Below are positions 63,549-64,000 of a stretch of DNA of 64,000 nucleotides, one piece after another; position 1 is the first letter of the stretch; every line of letters begins with the position of its first letter. Position numbers and translations under genes: made by a program. The notes under the pieces are model-generated. The model had not been told where the DNA came from. It saw nothing but the letters and a program-made list of their open reading frames with translations, and searched no databases. The stretch is from NCBI GenBank assembly GCA_910576975.1, contig CAJTJY010000008.1:37793-101792 (forward strand). The letters are read 5' to 3'. This DNA is from an uncultured Lachnospiraceae bacterium. Lineage in GTDB: Bacteria; Bacillota; Clostridia; Lachnospirales; Lachnospiraceae.

Positions 63549-63577
63549 ATCATAACAAAAAGTATCGCAGATGTCAC
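63549..63577 (-). promoter_or_regulatory. promoter of argS
   Basis: Minus strand GTGACA (63572-63577), 17-nt spacer, TATGAT (63549-63554). Confidence 0.75.
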
Positions 63578-63610
63578 TTGTTTTTTGTTCAAAGCACGAC
63601 CAAACGGTCG

Positions 63611-64000
63611 CTATTTTCGTTTTCCATTTTGAAATACCGCCGCATCCAGCAGATTTCGATTCTCGTCTTCCACAAAGAACACAAACTCTCCCTCAATTTG
63701 TCCTCCCAATCTTTCCTTCGCCTCTTCCTTTGAGAGATAAGTAATGTGAGAAAGCTGAGAAAGCTCTTTCGCAAGCAGCCCCTGAGGTTCTTTTTCCTGA
63801 TACAGATAACAGGAATATCTATCATCCGAAAGCCATTGCACATAGCGCTTGATCTCGCTTTCTGCCTGCATCTTTTGGAGCTTGAACTGTAAATACGCTT
63901 CATAATCAGCATTCCATTTTTCAGCCGTCTCCTTGACTTTTCTGCCATCCTGCAGCTGATAATTTTCCTTTAAATATTCGCCCATATACTGTGTTATTTT
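63611..64000 (-). CDS. hypothetical protein, probably 5'-truncated by window edge
   Basis: The frame is open to the last base. An ATG at 63985 has no Shine-Dalgarno ahead of it, and the residues before it (KITQY) read on without a stop, so this is probably the C-terminal part of a longer gene. The visible ~129 residues are charged and helical (AEKWNADYEAYLQFKLQKMQ, ESEIKRYVQWLSDD), then GQIEGEFVFFVEDENRNLLD near the end. I do not recognise a family. Confidence 0.6.
   Translation of the reverse strand, partial: KITQYMGEYLKENYQLQDGRKVKETAEKWNADYEAYLQFKLQKMQAESEIKRYVQWLSDDRYSCYLYQEKEPQGLLAKELSQLSHITYLSKEEAKERLGGQIEGEFVFFVEDENRNLLDAAVFQNGKRK

Noticed and set aside
1..64000. tRNA, rRNA, CRISPR, prophage or replication origin
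   Set aside because: Gaps were read on both strands; no cloverleaf-like genes, repeat-spacer arrays, integrase genes or DnaA-box clusters were noticed. A tRNAscan or Infernal run would be decisive.

Overview
The window looks like a chromosomal segment of a low-to-moderate GC Firmicute, most likely a member of the Clostridia close to Lachnospiraceae. This is inferred from gene content: a complete hrcA-grpE-dnaK-dnaJ operon under a perfect CIRCE element, AGGAGG-type ribosome binding sites, a glutaminyl-tRNA synthetase, an arginine cluster of the argC-J-B-D type, a giant 2-hydroxyacyl-CoA dehydratase activase, a TnpV fragment and many LytTR/GHKL and c-di-GMP signalling genes. No rRNA, tRNA or CRISPR array was found. 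Most genes are core chromosomal genes on the minus strand. Only eight genes (argG, the activase, a DUF4097 protein, a hybrid kinase, a LUD protein, a small XRE regulator and a Uma2 protein among them) or fewer read on the plus strand.

Layout. 1-2063: the 5' part of a secreted transglutaminase-like protein that runs off the left edge. 2283-2561: a decayed TnpV fragment that abuts the dnaJ terminator. 2589-7530: heat-shock operon with promoter and CIRCE. 7838-18259: a long co-directional block comEA, response regulator, histidine kinase, GerMN lipoprotein, comEC, holA, lepA, hemW. 18291-24148: a small DMT transporter and the arginine cluster argC, GNAT, argJ, argB, argD. 24233-27941: a GGDEF protein and a GHKL/LytTR two-component pair, which separate the argC cluster from argG (28225-29445, plus). 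29610-34940: MORN lipoprotein, DUF2225, glnS, a rhomboid-like protein, and a LysM protein with a repeat tail. 35437-41047: activase and DUF4097 protein on plus. 41165-45260: ilvD and a hybrid kinase. 45394-54602: lepB, a GntR regulator, two CobW-type GTPases, a DUF2156 protein, an ABC exporter, an EAL protein and a PocR sensor. 54807-64000: LUD protein, trpS, two small ferritin-like coat proteins, XRE regulators, Uma2, DUF2461, an ECF-type sigma factor, argS and a partial hypothetical.

How the parts work together. Arginine synthesis is almost complete here (argC, J, B, D, G). A standalone acetyltransferase could supply the N-acetylglutamate that primes the ArgJ cycle. The GNAT and argG genes share an unusual leader made of two tandem 70-nt units, each with two hairpins and ending at the Shine-Dalgarno of the following gene. 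Candidate ArgR operators lie upstream of argC. DNA uptake (ComEA, ComEC) is tied in one block to an envelope two-component system and to replication and translation genes. The PocR, EAL and ABC genes overlap or nearly touch and probably form one signalling and export unit.

The two signals least explained by standard annotation are the 70-nt arg leader units and a pair of about 178-bp nested palindromes in opposite orientation (39727-39903 and 56766-56944). Both are described under findings.
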